Of a stretch of 64,000 bases of DNA, positions 8,472-18,564 are shown in pieces. Where the stretch lies: the NCBI RefSeq assembly GCF_900637305.1, contig NZ_LR134365.1, forward strand, positions 2,348,501-2,412,500. The letters run 5' to 3'. A program made the translations under genes and the position numbers. The notes under the pieces are model-generated. The model saw nothing but the letters and a program-made list of their open reading frames with translations. It ran no database searches and was not told the origin of the DNA. The DNA comes from Cardiobacterium hominis. Its GTDB lineage: Bacteria > Pseudomonadota > Gammaproteobacteria > Cardiobacteriales > Cardiobacteriaceae. The number at the start of each line of letters is the position of its first letter. The stretch's first letter is position 1.

Positions 8472-9233
8472 ATGAACATCACCAGTTGGAACGTAAACTC
8501 GCTCAACGTCCGCCTGCCGCACGTCCTGCAATACCTCAAAGAAACCGCGCCCGACATTCTCGGCCTGCAAGAACTCAAACAAACCGACGCCGCCATTGAC
8601 CGCACCGCGCTTGCCGCCGCGGGCTACCACCTGGAAAGCCACGGACAAAAAACCTACAACGGCGTCGCCCTGCTCGCGCGCGAAGCGCTCACCGACGTGG
8701 TGCGCGGTATACCGGGTTATGCCGACGAACAGGCGCGCGCCATCGCGGCAAACGTCGGCGACGTGCGCGTGCTGAACCTCTACGTCCCCAACGGCAAAGC
8801 GGTCGGCGACGAAAAATACACCTACAAACTGCACTGGTTGGACGCCGTCACCCGCTACATTGACGACCTGAAGCGCGAACACCCCAAACTCGTCATCATC
8901 GGCGACTACAACATCGCCCCCGCCGACCTTGACGTACACGACCCGGACAAATGGCGCGACCAAATCCTCTGCTCCGCCCCCGAACGGCAGGCGCTCGCCA
9001 ACCTCCTCGCGCTGGGCTTCAAGGACGCCTACCGCACGCTGCACCCGGACACACAACAATTCAGCTGGTGGGACTACCGCATGGGCGGCCTGCGCAGAAA
9101 CATTGGTCTGCGCATCGACCTGACGCTCACCAGCGACGCGCTCACCCTCGCAGACGCCGGCATCGACACCGCCCCGCGCCACTGGGAACGCCCCTCCGAC
9201 CACGCCCCGGCGTGGGTGAAAATCAAAGGCTGA
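8472..9233 (+). CDS. xthA: Exodeoxyribonuclease III / AP endonuclease
   Basis: A 253-residue Mg-dependent endonuclease/exonuclease/phosphatase-family enzyme of base excision repair that cuts at abasic sites and trims 3' blocks. Hallmarks in order are ITSWNVNSLNVR, ILGLQELK (metal-binding Glu), YVPNG, IGDYNIAPADLDV (catalytic Asp/Asn), RIDLTLTS and the final RPSDHAP with the catalytic His. It starts at the ATG at 8472, divergent from rsmE across 91 bases, so the two probably have back-to-back promoters. Length and motifs are complete. Confidence 0.94.
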   Translation: MNITSWNVNSLNVRLPHVLQYLKETAPDILGLQELKQTDAAIDRTALAAAGYHLESHGQKTYNGVALLAREALTDVVRGIPGYADEQARAIAANVGDVRVLNLYVPNGKAVGDEKYTYKLHWLDAVTRYIDDLKREHPKLVIIGDYNIAPADLDVHDPDKWRDQILCSAPERQALANLLALGFKDAYRTLHPDTQQFSWWDYRMGGLRRNIGLRIDLTLTSDALTLADAGIDTAPRHWERPSDHAPAWVKIKG

Positions 9234-9389
9234 AATGCCTTACCCCAAATAGTCGCCATACACCAACCTCAATACCAGCAATTAGCGCTATACAACCGCC
9301 CGCACGCAGAAAAACCAAATCCCGTCTTCATTGCCCCGTCCCGGCAAAGCGCCGATAATGCCTGCCCGTCTTCACCCCACAGGACTCCC

Positions 9390-10853
9390 ATGAGACCCGA
9401 AAACAACTGCATCGTCATCTTTGGCGCCTCTGGCGACCTCACCCGGCGCAAACTCATCCCCGCACTGTTTCACCTGTTCAAGAACAACCAGTTGCCGGAA
9501 AAATTCGCCGTCTTGGGCGTCAGCCGCACCGAGCTGGATGACGACACCTTCCGCGAAGCGATGCGCCGCAACCTCATCGAAAAAGAAGGGGCGCACGGAC
9601 AGACGCTGGAAGCCTTCTGCACCCACCTCTATTACCAATCCATCGACACCGCCGACCGCGACGACTACGCCAAACTGCTGCCGCGACTGGACGCGCTGCA
9701 TCACGAATACGACACGCGCGGCAACACCGTCTACTACCTCTCCACCCCGCCGAGCCTCTACGGCATCATCCCCGAATGCCTCGCTGCGCATGGCCTGAAC
9801 GACGAAGAACGCGGCTGGAAGCGGCTGATTGTAGAAAAACCCTTCGGCTACGACAGCCAGACCGCGAAAGACCTCGACCGCACTATTCACCACTACTTCC
9901 ACGAACACCAGATATACCGCATCGACCACTACCTCGGCAAAGAAACCGTACAAAACCTCCTCGTGCTGCGCTTCTCCAACGGCCTCTTCGAGCCGCTCTG
10001 GAACCGCAACTACATTGACTACATTGAAATCACCGCCGCCGAAACCATCGGCGTGGAAGACCGCGGCGGCTACTACGACGGCTCCGGCGCGGTGCGCGAC
10101 ATGTTCCAGAACCACCTGCTGCAAATACTGGCCATGGTGGCGATGGAACCGCCGGCGCTGATCGATGCCGACTCCATGCGCGACGAAGTCGCCAAAGTGC
10201 TGCACAGCCTGCACCCGCTGGACAACGAGCACCTGAAAACCCACCTCGTCCTCGCCCAATACGGCAAAGGGCGCGTCGGCGACAAAGAAGTCCTGCCCTA
10301 CCGCCAGGAAAAAGGCGTCGCCGCGGACAGCACCACCGAAACCTACATGGCGCTGCGCCTGCAAATCGACAACTGGCGCTGGAGCGGCGTGCCGTTTTAC
10401 ATCCGTACCGGCAAATACCTGCCGATGCGCTTCACCGAAGTCGTCATCCACTTCAAAACCACGCCGCACCCGGTCTTTAACCAGCACGCGCCGGAGAACA
10501 AACTCATTATCCGCATCCAGCCGGACGAGGGCATCGCCATGCGCTTCGGCCTGAAGCGCCCCGGCGCGGGCTTTGACGCCGAAGAAGTCAGCATGGACTT
10601 CCGCTACGCCGACCTTGCCGCGAACAACGTCCTCACCGCCTACGAGCGCCTGCTACTGGACGCGATGAAAGGCGACGCCACATTATTTGCGCGTACCGAC
10701 GCGGTACATGCCTGCTGGAAATTCGTCGAACCCATCCTCGCCTACAAGGCGAACCGCGGCCAGCTCTACAACTACGACCCCGGCAGCTGGGGCCCGACCG
10801 AGGCGGACAAAATGATTGCGCGCAGCGGCCGCGTCTGGCGACAACCGAAATAA
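9390..10853 (+). CDS. zwf: Glucose-6-phosphate 1-dehydrogenase
   Basis: A 487-residue NADP-linked enzyme oxidising glucose-6-phosphate to 6-phosphogluconolactone, the entry step of the oxidative pentose phosphate pathway. It has the Rossmann nucleotide motif [13 protein letters not shown], the EKPFGYD block, and the active-site signature RIDHYLGKE with the catalytic His. The substrate-contact region [10 protein letters not shown] is also present. It is the first gene of a zwf-pgl-gnd group on the plus strand. The 243-base gap before pgl holds repeat elements rather than genes. No regulator of the HexR kind or Entner-Doudoroff gene is adjacent. Confidence 0.95.
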   Translation: MRPENNCIVIFGASGDLTRRKLIPALFHLFKNNQLPEKFAVLGVSRTELDDDTFREAMRRNLIEKEGAHGQTLEAFCTHLYYQSIDTADRDDYAKLLPRLDALHHEYDTRGNTVYYLSTPPSLYGIIPECLAAHGLNDEERGWKRLIVEKPFGYDSQTAKDLDRTIHHYFHEHQIYRIDHYLGKETVQNLLVLRFSNGLFEPLWNRNYIDYIEITAAETIGVEDRGGYYDGSGAVRDMFQNHLLQILAMVAMEPPALIDADSMRDEVAKVLHSLHPLDNEHLKTHLVLAQYGKGRVGDKEVLPYRQEKGVAADSTTETYMALRLQIDNWRWSGVPFYIRTGKYLPMRFTEVVIHFKTTPHPVFNQHAPENKLIIRIQPDEGIAMRFGLKRPGAGFDAEEVSMDFRYADLAANNVLTAYERLLLDAMKGDATLFARTDAVHACWKFVEPILAYKANRGQLYNYDPGSWGPTEADKMIARSGRVWRQPK

Positions 10854-10877
10854 CCCCTCGCAATAACCCCCTATTTT

Positions 10878-10972
10878 GTGAACGGAAGTGAAAAAAACCA
10901 CCGACATACCCCCTCCCCCGTGGGGGAGGGTCGGGTTTCCTTGAAAAGGAAAGCCGGGGTGGGGGCAGCAGA
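10878..10972. repeat. Intergenic repeat, type B (GTGAAC...GGGGCAGCA)
   Basis: This shares a scaffold with 17620-17690: GTGAAC, GGAAGTGA or AGAAGCGA, then CCCCCTCCCCCGTGGGGGAG, then CCGGGGTGGGGGCAGCA. The inner part is a GC-rich hairpin. Here an extra TTTCCTTGAAAAGGAAA hairpin is inserted. It lies between zwf and pgl and contains no gene. Confidence 0.7.
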
Positions 10973-11000
10973 CAAACCGCACAGCGACCGCATCCAAAAC

Positions 11001-11036
11001 AAATGGTAAACAGCCCTTGGGCGCTGCTTACCATTT
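11001..11036. repeat. Long near-perfect inverted repeat before pgl
   Basis: A 36-base sequence with arms AAATGGTAAACAGC and GCTGCTTACCATTT around a short loop (14 of 16 positions pair). It sits 60 bases upstream of pgl. It has no T-run on the coding strand and so is not a standard terminator. It may be a miniature mobile element remnant or an mRNA structure within the zwf-pgl transcript. Confidence 0.6.
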
Positions 11037-11096
11037 GAACCTCCTCCCCCGCTTTGCAGGGGAGGGCGTGATTATGAACCCCTTGAGATAACCACC

Positions 11097-11786
11097 ATGC
11101 AAACCCGCATCCATCACGACAGCGCCGCGCTCGTCGCCCACATCGCCGCCACCTTCGCCGCCTACAGCCGCGAAGGCCGTCCGGTACACATCGCCCTCTC
11201 TGGCGGCAGCACGCCGAAAGCGCTCTACCAGGCACTCGCCACCGCCCCGTGGCGCGACAAAATCGCCTGGCACAACCTGCACCTCTGGTGGGGCGACGAA
11301 CGCTGCGTCCCGCCCGCCGATCCGGAAAGCAACTACGGCGAAGCGGCACGCTACCTGCTCGACCACGTCCCCGTGCCGCCGGAAAACATCCACCGCATGC
11401 GCGGCGAAGACGACCCCGCCGCCGAACGCGCGCGTTACGCCGCCGACCTTGCCGCGCACCTGCCGGACGGCCGCCTCGACTGGACCATATTGGGCATCGG
11501 CGAAGACGGCCACACTGCCTCACTCTTCCCCGGCGCGACCGACTACGCCACCATTGCCAGCGTTGCCGTCGCCGAACACCCGACGAGCGGCCAAACCCGC
11601 CTGACCCTCACCGCGCCGCTCATCGCGCGCAGCAAACACATCAGCTACCTCGCCGTCGGCGCGGGCAAAGCCGACATCCTGCGCGCCATCGCCGACGGCG
11701 GCGACTACCCCGCCGCGCGCATCCACGCCGAACACGGCAACACCGAATACCACACAGACCGCGCAGCGGCCGCCCGACTACCATAA
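11097..11786 (+). CDS. pgl: 6-phosphogluconolactonase
   Basis: A 229-residue enzyme hydrolysing 6-phosphogluconolactone to 6-phosphogluconate. It is of the DevB/SOL type, as shown by HIALSGGSTPKALYQAL, LWWGDERCVPPADPESNYG and the signature LGIGEDGHTASLFPG. It is the middle step of the oxidative pentose phosphate group and is separated from gnd by only 14 bases, so these two are co-transcribed. The ATG at 11097 gives the standard family length. Confidence 0.94.
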   Translation: MQTRIHHDSAALVAHIAATFAAYSREGRPVHIALSGGSTPKALYQALATAPWRDKIAWHNLHLWWGDERCVPPADPESNYGEAARYLLDHVPVPPENIHRMRGEDDPAAERARYAADLAAHLPDGRLDWTILGIGEDGHTASLFPGATDYATIASVAVAEHPTSGQTRLTLTAPLIARSKHISYLAVGAGKADILRAIADGGDYPAARIHAEHGNTEYHTDRAAAARLP

Positions 11787-11800
11787 CCCACGGAGCAAAC

Positions 11801-13252
<1,452 letters not shown>

Positions 13253-13374
13253 GGGCTGTTGACAATTCGACGAACGAGCCCCTCTACCTCTGGGACAAGC
13301 ATTGCTCGCGTAGTGACAAGATATTGCTTGCGCAGCAAGAGAGAGGGGCTTATTCGCTGAATTGCAAACAGACT
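13253..13374. repeat. MITE-like intergenic element with terminal inverted repeats
   Basis: The left end CTGTTGACAATTCGACGAA (13256-13274) is the inverted counterpart of the right end at 13353-13371, whose complement reads CTGTTTGCAATTCAGCGAA. Inside, AGCCCCTCT and AGAGGGGCT form a second inverted repeat. Related ends occur at 17503-17575 and 51649-51893. No coding capacity. Confidence 0.75.
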
Positions 13375-13424
13375 CTAACCCGTAGCGCCGGGCAACCGGC
13401 GTTTTTTAACTTCCCCAAACCTGC

Positions 13425-14132
13425 ATGCCGCAAAAAATCCTCATCCTCGCCGGACCGAACGGTGCCGGCAAAACCACCTTCGCCCGCGCCTTCCTTCCCG
13501 CCGAAGCCCAATGCCCGCACTTTATCAATGCCGACCTGATTGCCACCGGACTCTCGCCCTTCAATCCCGACGCGGCCGCCGTCAAAGCAGGACGCCTGAT
13601 GCTTGAAGAAATCACCGCTGCCGTGCGACACGCTACCTCCTTCGCGCTAGAAACCACACTTTCCAGCCGAAGCTACCTGCGGCAAATCCCGATGTGGCAA
13701 GCCTTGGGTTACCACATCAGCCTCTATTTCATCCGCCTGCCGCACCCCGACTATTCCGTCCTGCGCGTCGCCGAGCGCGTCAAACAAGGCGGACATAACA
13801 TCCCTGAAGCGACCATCCGCCGCCGCTTTGCCGCAGGACTTGCCAACCTTGACGCCTACTGCGCCGCCGTCAACCATTGGGCGGTCTATGAAAACACCGC
13901 TGACCGCCCTGCCCTGCTCGCTTGGGGCGAAAACCGCGCCAGGCACGAGGACATCGCCCAAGCACAAAACGCCGACCTGCGCGCCTCACCCACCGCCATG
14001 CAGCGCGCCGCCCTCGCCGCACGCCGCATTGCCCTACAAACTGACACCGCCATCATCCAAACCCGCGACGGCCAACCGGTGCGAATTGACGCAGCCGCCT
14101 TGCGTCAAAAACCCTGCCACGACATGGCATAA
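13425..14132 (+). CDS. Zeta-toxin-type P-loop kinase, no visible antitoxin
   Basis: A 235-residue P-loop protein of the zeta toxin family. Walker A is LAGPNGAGKTTFARAF near the N-terminus. It is followed by FINADLIATGLSP and the SFALETTLSSRSY block typical of this family, and a basic segment IRRRFAAGLANLDAYC. Classical zeta toxins phosphorylate UDP-GlcNAc and are held by an epsilon antitoxin, but no small antitoxin gene flanks it. Chromosomal solitary members of this family are common, and their substrate is uncertain. It sits just past a repeat element after gnd. Calling it a toxin is inference; calling it a zeta-like kinase is supported by the motifs. Confidence 0.75.
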   Translation: MPQKILILAGPNGAGKTTFARAFLPAEAQCPHFINADLIATGLSPFNPDAAAVKAGRLMLEEITAAVRHATSFALETTLSSRSYLRQIPMWQALGYHISLYFIRLPHPDYSVLRVAERVKQGGHNIPEATIRRRFAAGLANLDAYCAAVNHWAVYENTADRPALLAWGENRARHEDIAQAQNADLRASPTAMQRAALAARRIALQTDTAIIQTRDGQPVRIDAAALRQKPCHDMA

Positions 14133-14183
14133 GCCGACACCTTCCCCTCTGTGACAAACCTTCCACATACAGGAACAGCACCC

Positions 14184-14360
14184 ATGAAAACCATCCTGCT
14201 CACATTGACCTGCCTCACCACCCTCATCAGCTGCACCAGCACCACGCCCAACACCCACCCCGCCACGCACAAATCCGGCAGTGGCATGGGCATAAGCAAC
14301 GAAAGCGGCAGCACCGAAATCTACGGCAGCATGGGCGTTAGCGCTAGCGTTCACAAATAA
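14184..14360 (+). CDS. Small predicted lipoprotein
   Basis: A 58-residue peptide. Residues 1-16 form a signal peptide ending in a lipobox LISC, so Cys would be lipidated and anchored in a membrane. The mature part is short, rich in Ser, Thr and Gly (SGSGMGISNESGSTEIYGSM) and unlike any family I recognise. It begins at the ATG at 14184, 13 bases after an AGGAAC sequence. It may be co-transcribed with the zeta-type kinase ending 51 bases upstream. The very small size makes it less certain than its neighbours. Confidence 0.6.
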   Translation: MKTILLTLTCLTTLISCTSTTPNTHPATHKSGSGMGISNESGSTEIYGSMGVSASVHK

Positions 14361-14368
14361 AGCGCAGA

Positions 14369-14396
14369 AAAAAGCCCCTGCCGCAATGGCAGGGGC
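14369..14396 (-). terminator. Rho-independent terminator after tRNA-Arg/rnpB
   Basis: The hairpin GCCCCTGCC / GGCAGGGGC has a five-base loop and is followed on the minus strand by TTTTTT. It ends minus-strand transcription of the tRNA-Arg and possibly rnpB. Nearly the same terminator is used after the fimX-like gene at 36185. Confidence 0.8.
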
Positions 14397-14415
14397 ACGC
14401 TAAAAGCGATAATCC

Positions 14416-14492
<77 letters not shown>

Positions 14493-14504
14493 ATTGAGAA
14501 AAAA

Positions 14505-14838
14505 GAAAGAGTTCGCCGATAAGCCGGGTTCTGTCGAGGGCAATCATTCATCTGCGATAACCGTTACCGGCTACCTCTAGCAACCTACCCGGAATCACGG
14601 CGGGCCGCCGTAACGATTCCCTATTTGGTCTTGCTCCGAGTGGGGTTTACCCTGCCAAGCCTGTTACCAGCCTTGCGGTGCGCTCTTACCGCACCATTTC
14701 ACCCTTACCTGCATGCAGGCGGTATATTTTCTGTGGCACTTTCCGTCGGCTCGCGCCGCCCGGGCGTTACCCGGCACTTCGCCCTGTGGAGCCCGGACTT
14801 TCCTCCAATCCGAAGATCAGCGATTGCCTGGCGAACTC
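14505..14838 (-). ncRNA. rnpB: RNase P RNA, bacterial type A
   Basis: The catalytic RNA of RNase P, which matures tRNA 5' ends. On the minus strand the conserved cores appear in order: GAGGAAAGTCCGGGCTCC, GGGTAACGCC, AGGTAAGGGTGAAA, GGTGCGGTAAGAGCGCACC, GGAGCAAGACCAAATAGG, and at the 3' end GACAGAACCCGGCTTATCGG. The 5' GAGTTCGCC pairs with the 3' GGCGAACTC (helix P1), which sets the ends to within a few bases. The order rnpB then tRNA-Arg may allow self-coupled processing. Confidence 0.96.
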
Positions 14839-14933
14839 AGGGCGCGGATTCTAAAGAGAAGCCCCCCAACTTGCAAGCCTGAAGAGCGCTCATTACAATG
14901 CGGGAAACCCATTGAGCAAACAGGAGAAAACCC

Positions 14934-15521
14934 ATGATTGGCTGGATCGTCCTCGCCCTTGTCATCCTCGCCATCGTTGCGAGCGTCGCCATTTACAACC
15001 GCCTCGTCAATTACCGCAACGACGCGAAAAACGCCTTCGCGCAGATTGACGTCCAACTCACCCGCCGCTACGACCTCATCCCGAACCTCGTTGAAGTCGC
15101 GCGCAAATACCTGCAACACGAACAAGAAACCCTGACCGCGGTCATCGCCGCGCGCAACCACGCCGCCAACGCCCTGAAAAACACCGAAGGCAGCGGCGGC
15201 AGCACCGGCGTGGGCGCACTCGCCGCGGCCGAGCAAGCCTTGGGCGCACGCCTCGGTGGTCTCTACGCCACCTTCGAGAACTACCCTGATCTGAAAGCGG
15301 ACAACCAGCTCGCTGCGCTGCGCGAAGAAATCGCCTCTACCGAAAACCGCATCGCCTTCTCGCGCCAGCACTACAACGACAGCGTCACCGAATACAACAG
15401 CGCCATCGAACAATTCCCGGCCAACATCATCGCGGGCATGTTCGGCTTCCGCGTCGCCGAACTGCTGGAAATCGAAGACATCGCCGAAAAACGCCAGCCG
15501 GTACAAGTCAAATTCGACTAA
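14934..15521 (+). CDS. lemA: LemA family membrane protein
   Basis: A 195-residue protein with one N-terminal membrane helix (WIVLALVILAIVASVAIYN, residues 3-21) and a helical-bundle cytoplasmic or periplasmic domain. Family motifs are NAFAQIDVQLTRRYDLIPNL, TENRIAFSRQHYNDSV and FPANIIAGMFGF. The molecular role of LemA is poorly known. It is repeatedly found with a membrane M48 protease, as here, where the next gene starts 100 bases downstream. The ATG at 14934 follows CAGGAGAAAA, a strong ribosome site. It is divergent from rnpB. Confidence 0.93.
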   Translation: MIGWIVLALVILAIVASVAIYNRLVNYRNDAKNAFAQIDVQLTRRYDLIPNLVEVARKYLQHEQETLTAVIAARNHAANALKNTEGSGGSTGVGALAAAEQALGARLGGLYATFENYPDLKADNQLAALREEIASTENRIAFSRQHYNDSVTEYNSAIEQFPANIIAGMFGFRVAELLEIEDIAEKRQPVQVKFD

Positions 15522-15528
15522 TACGACA

Positions 15529-15561
15529 GCCCCTCTCTCGTCCGCAGCAAGAGAGAGGGGC
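15529..15561. repeat. Intergenic hairpin element between lemA and the M48 gene
   Basis: An 11-bp perfect inverted repeat GCCCCTCTCTC / GAGAGAGGGGC, followed by TGGGGTGAGGG. The same core occurs in the element at 13253 and at 51831 and 61684. It carries no T-run and probably does not terminate fully. Confidence 0.65.
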
Positions 15562-15620
15562 TGGGGTGAGGGCAAAAAACCGTTGCGTTGCCTCACCATG
15601 AGGCTTTTCAGAGAACCAGA

Positions 15621-17465
15621 ATGACCACCTTCCGCGCCAAACACCGCGAGGCGGACGTCGCCAGCCGTCGCCTGCAAATTGCCTTCTGGCTGGGTGCGCT
15701 TGCCAGCTACCTCACTTACAGCCTCGCCTGCGCACTGACCCTCTTCGGCGTAAGCCCCATCATCGCCGCCGTTACGCAGGACGGCCCGCACACCTTCAGC
15801 AGCCTCTATCTCCACATCAGCCTCATCGCCGGCCTCATCCCCACCGCTGCGCTGCTCATCGCTTACACCGACATGCAGCGCAAAATGCGCGCAACGAGCG
15901 CCGACGAGCAGGCGCGCGCCCTCGGTGCCGAGCTCGCCTGCCCGGAAAAACACCGCGCCGACCGCCTCTACACCAACCTTGTCGCCGAAATGAGCGCCGC
16001 ATCCGGCAACGCCGTACCTGCCACCTACATCCAGCGCAACGACGACAGCATCAACGCCTTTGTCGTCGGCGGTGCAGACGGCAGCCTCGCTCTCACCGTC
16101 AGCCAGGGCGCGATAGACAGCCTCACCCGCGACGAACTCCAAGCCGTCATCGCCCACGAATACGGCCACATCGAAAACGGCGACCTCGCCATTTACGCCC
16201 GCCTCACCGCGATGGTGCATGGCTATTACATCATCAGCGACTGGCCAAACCGCCAGGAGCGCATCCACACCGCCCCCGAAGCCAACCTCTTCGATCTGCG
16301 CGGCATCATGCGAAACGACGACAGCCCGGATATCAGTATCCCCGCCGCCGCCTTCACCATCCTCGGCTCCATCCTCTACCTCTATGGCCGCCTGCTGCAA
16401 GCCGCCTTCTCGCGCCGCCGCGAAGAAATGGCGGACGCCCGCGCCGTGCAATACACCCGCAATCCTGACGCCCTCGTCAGTGCCCTGAAAAAAGCCTGGG
16501 CCCTGCAAGAAAACGGCATCAACCCGCGCCGCCCGCCGCGCGACCGCGCCCACATCTACTTCATCCACTACCAAAGCGGACTGAACCGCCTGCTACGCAC
16601 CCACCCGCCGCTACGCGAGCGCATCAAAACCTGGGGTGGCGGCGACGTGAGCGCGCGCGAACTCGAAGCGCTCCTCTTTGACATCCAACAACAGGCGCGC
16701 GACCACTACGAAACCGACCCCGTACAACGCGGCAAAAGCGCGCTTGCCAGCCCCGTCGCCTACCCACTCCTCAGCCTTGACCGCACCCTCGCCGCGCAAC
16801 ACTTCCCCGCGCCCGCCGACCCCGCCGCCGCGCTCATCGCCCTCTACATCTACCACAGCGGCGCCAGCCCCTTTGACATCGAACAAAACCGCGTCATCCC
16901 GCCAAAAACCCTGGACGCCGCGCGCAACGCCCTTGCCACCATCGAACACACCGCGCCGCTCGCGCAAATCCCGCTGCTCGGCCACCTCACCCGCGCCACC
17001 GCCCCCCTCAGCGAAGCGCAAAAAAACACCCTCGAACAACACATCCAGCGCCTCATCAAACTCGACAAACACCTCAGCCGCTACGAACTCGCTGCCTACA
17101 TCTGCTGGCGCGCGAGCCGCTGCCCTGCAGGCCATGCCAGCAACTACCGCGAACAGCGCGACGCCATCACCTACCTCTACGACTACCTCATCAGCGACAC
17201 CCCGGACGACGACGAAGCACAAGAAAACTACCAGCGCCTGCTACAAAACAGCCTGCCGATAGACGCGCCGCCGCATACCCTGCTTGACACTGCTGACCAC
17301 AAAACCGGCCTGCAACTCTGCCGCCACCTCGAAACCCTGCGCCAGCTTGACCACACCTACCGCAAAGCGCTGCTGGACGCCATCAACACCTACTACCAGC
17401 GCCTGGAAAAACTCACCCTGCCGCAAGCCTACCTGCGCTACGCCATCCAGCAGGCGCTGACATAA
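15621..17465 (+). CDS. M48 family membrane metalloprotease
   Basis: A 614-residue zinc protease of the HtpX/Ste24 class. Two N-terminal membrane segments (about residues 15-45 and 55-80) lead to the catalytic domain with VIAHEYGHIENGD: the HExxH zinc site lies near residue 180. The third ligand lies in the RRREEMADARAVQYT block. A long alpha-helical C-terminal extension of about 300 residues follows, not present in plain HtpX. It pairs with lemA, a common arrangement suggesting a membrane quality-control unit; this role is inference. I chose the ATG at 15621 because an upstream in-frame ATG lies in the repeat hairpin region. Confidence 0.88.
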   Translation: MTTFRAKHREADVASRRLQIAFWLGALASYLTYSLACALTLFGVSPIIAAVTQDGPHTFSSLYLHISLIAGLIPTAALLIAYTDMQRKMRATSADEQARALGAELACPEKHRADRLYTNLVAEMSAASGNAVPATYIQRNDDSINAFVVGGADGSLALTVSQGAIDSLTRDELQAVIAHEYGHIENGDLAIYARLTAMVHGYYIISDWPNRQERIHTAPEANLFDLRGIMRNDDSPDISIPAAAFTILGSILYLYGRLLQAAFSRRREEMADARAVQYTRNPDALVSALKKAWALQENGINPRRPPRDRAHIYFIHYQSGLNRLLRTHPPLRERIKTWGGGDVSARELEALLFDIQQQARDHYETDPVQRGKSALASPVAYPLLSLDRTLAAQHFPAPADPAAALIALYIYHSGASPFDIEQNRVIPPKTLDAARNALATIEHTAPLAQIPLLGHLTRATAPLSEAQKNTLEQHIQRLIKLDKHLSRYELAAYICWRASRCPAGHASNYREQRDAITYLYDYLISDTPDDDEAQENYQRLLQNSLPIDAPPHTLLDTADHKTGLQLCRHLETLRQLDHTYRKALLDAINTYYQRLEKLTLPQAYLRYAIQQALT

Positions 17466-17467
17466 AA

Positions 17468-17497
17468 AAACCGCCTTTCGGGGCGGTTTCTTTTTTT
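17468..17497. terminator. Bidirectional Rho-independent terminator
   Basis: The hairpin AAACCGCC / GGCGGTTT is flanked by an A-run on the left and seven T on the right. It directly follows the M48 stop and ends the lemA transcript; by symmetry it can work on the minus strand too. Confidence 0.85.
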
Positions 17498-17499
17498 AG

Positions 17500-17580
17500 G
17501 CCGTGTTGACGATTCGATGAACAAGCCCCTCCCCGCCCCCGCTCCGCGGAGGAGGATGATTCGAATTGCAAACAGCCCCT
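17500..17580. repeat. MITE-like intergenic element, short copy
   Basis: The left end GTGTTGACGATTCGATGAA (17503-17521) and right end TTCGAATTGCAAACAG (17560-17575) are inverted relatives of the ends at 13253-13374. The interior has CCCCTCCCCGCC and GCGGAGGAGG arms. With the next two entries it fills the 310-base gap before the ABC transporter; no gene is present there. Confidence 0.7.
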
Positions 17581-17619
17581 AGAGTCATAGAGGAATCACT
17601 TTTTCTGCGACCCATGATA

Positions 17620-17690
17620 GTGAACAGAAGCGAGGCAAACCGTCGATATGCCCCCTCCCCCGTGGGGGAGGGCCGGGGTGGGGGCAGCAA
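17620..17690. repeat. Intergenic repeat, type B, second copy
   Basis: This matches 10878-10972 in GTGAAC, the CCCCCTCCCCCGTGGGGGAG hairpin and CCGGGGTGGGGGCAGCA, but lacks the internal AAGGAAA hairpin found in that copy. Confidence 0.7.
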
Positions 17691-17733
17691 ATGTGAAAAA
17701 CGAAACTTCGATTCATCGCCCCCTCCCCCCGGC

Positions 17734-17765
17734 CCCATGCAAAATGCGGACGCATTTTGCATGGG
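17734..17765. repeat. Perfect 15-bp inverted repeat
   Basis: Arms CCCATGCAAAATGCG and CGCATTTTGCATGGG are separated by only GA. It lies 44 bases past the stop of the ABC ATPase gene (minus strand). There is no T-run, so it is more likely part of the repeat cluster than a terminator. Confidence 0.65.
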
Positions 17766-17808
17766 TATCCGCCCGCTACGTGCTTCGCCCTGCGGGGCGG
17801 TTGCTTTT

Positions 17809-18564
17809 TCAATCCCGATGACAGGGACAGACCGGAATCACCGCGGTGTACCGGCTTGGCGTGGTAACAATCTCCGCCTCGATTTCATAAACCGCGCGCA
17901 GACTTTCCGGCGAGACAATCTCCGCGAACGCGCCCTGCCCTGCCACATGCCCCTTGTTCAGCAGCAAAATCGTCTGCGTGTGGCGCGCGGCGAGGTTCAG
18001 GTCGTGGATGGCAATCACCACCAGCGCGCCGGTGCGGGCAACATAAGCATTTAGGCGGTCAAACACCTGCATCTGATGGCGGATGTCGAGCGCGCTCGTC
18101 GCCTCATCGAGCAGCAGCAGTTTCGGCTCGCGCAAGAGACGCTGCGCGAGAAGCACCAATTGTTGTTGCCCGCCGGAGAGGCGCGTCATGCAGCGGTCGT
18201 GCAGGTGGCCAATGCGGAAATCATCGAGAATGGCGCTGGCGGCATCGAGCAGCTTGTGGCCGACACGCAGGCCGAGTTTCTCATGATGACCGAGCAGCAC
18301 CGTTTCCAGCACGCTCAATTCGGCGCTGACCTGACAGTTCTGCGGCATGAAGCCGATATCACGCAGACTGACCGGCGCGCCCTGCCAGCGAATCGCGCCG
18401 CTGAAGCGCTGCACGGTGGCGATACTCTTGATGAGCGTCGATTTGCCGGTGCCGTTCGGGCCGATGAGGCCGACGATTTGCCCCGGCTCCAAGCGGGCGG
18501 TGACGTCGCGCAGGATGGGGTTTGCGCCGTAGCTGACGGCAACGTGTTCCAGTTCAAGACTCAT
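17809..18564 (-). CDS. ABC transporter ATP-binding protein, FecE/BtuD type
   Basis: A 251-residue ATPase of a FecCD-class importer. Walker A is LIGPNGTGKSTL, the Q-loop MPQN, signature LSGGQQQLVLLAQRLL, Walker B LLLLDEATSALD and the switch His in VIAIHDLNLA. It energises import through the permease encoded just upstream; the two reading frames overlap by four bases (ATGA), which fixes the ATG at 18564. An artefactual longer frame overlaps the permease gene and is rejected. The C-terminal tail PVCPCHRD carries two Cys and one His; whether this binds metal is unknown. Substrate is set by the binding protein and remains unidentified: iron-siderophore, haem or cobalamin are the family options. 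Confidence 0.9.
   Translation of the reverse strand: MSLELEHVAVSYGANPILRDVTARLEPGQIVGLIGPNGTGKSTLIKSIATVQRFSGAIRWQGAPVSLRDIGFMPQNCQVSAELSVLETVLLGHHEKLGLRVGHKLLDAASAILDDFRIGHLHDRCMTRLSGGQQQLVLLAQRLLREPKLLLLDEATSALDIRHQMQVFDRLNAYVARTGALVVIAIHDLNLAARHTQTILLLNKGHVAGQGAFAEIVSPESLRAVYEIEAEIVTTPSRYTAVIPVCPCHRD

Noticed and set aside
11249-11800. Upstream extension of gnd
   Set aside because: These codons overlap pgl in another frame and show no homology; the family start is the ATG at 11801.
14817-16574. Long minus-strand frame opposite lemA and the M48 protease
   Set aside because: It is antisense to two recognisable proteins and has low-complexity Val/Gly/Glu composition typical of mirror frames.
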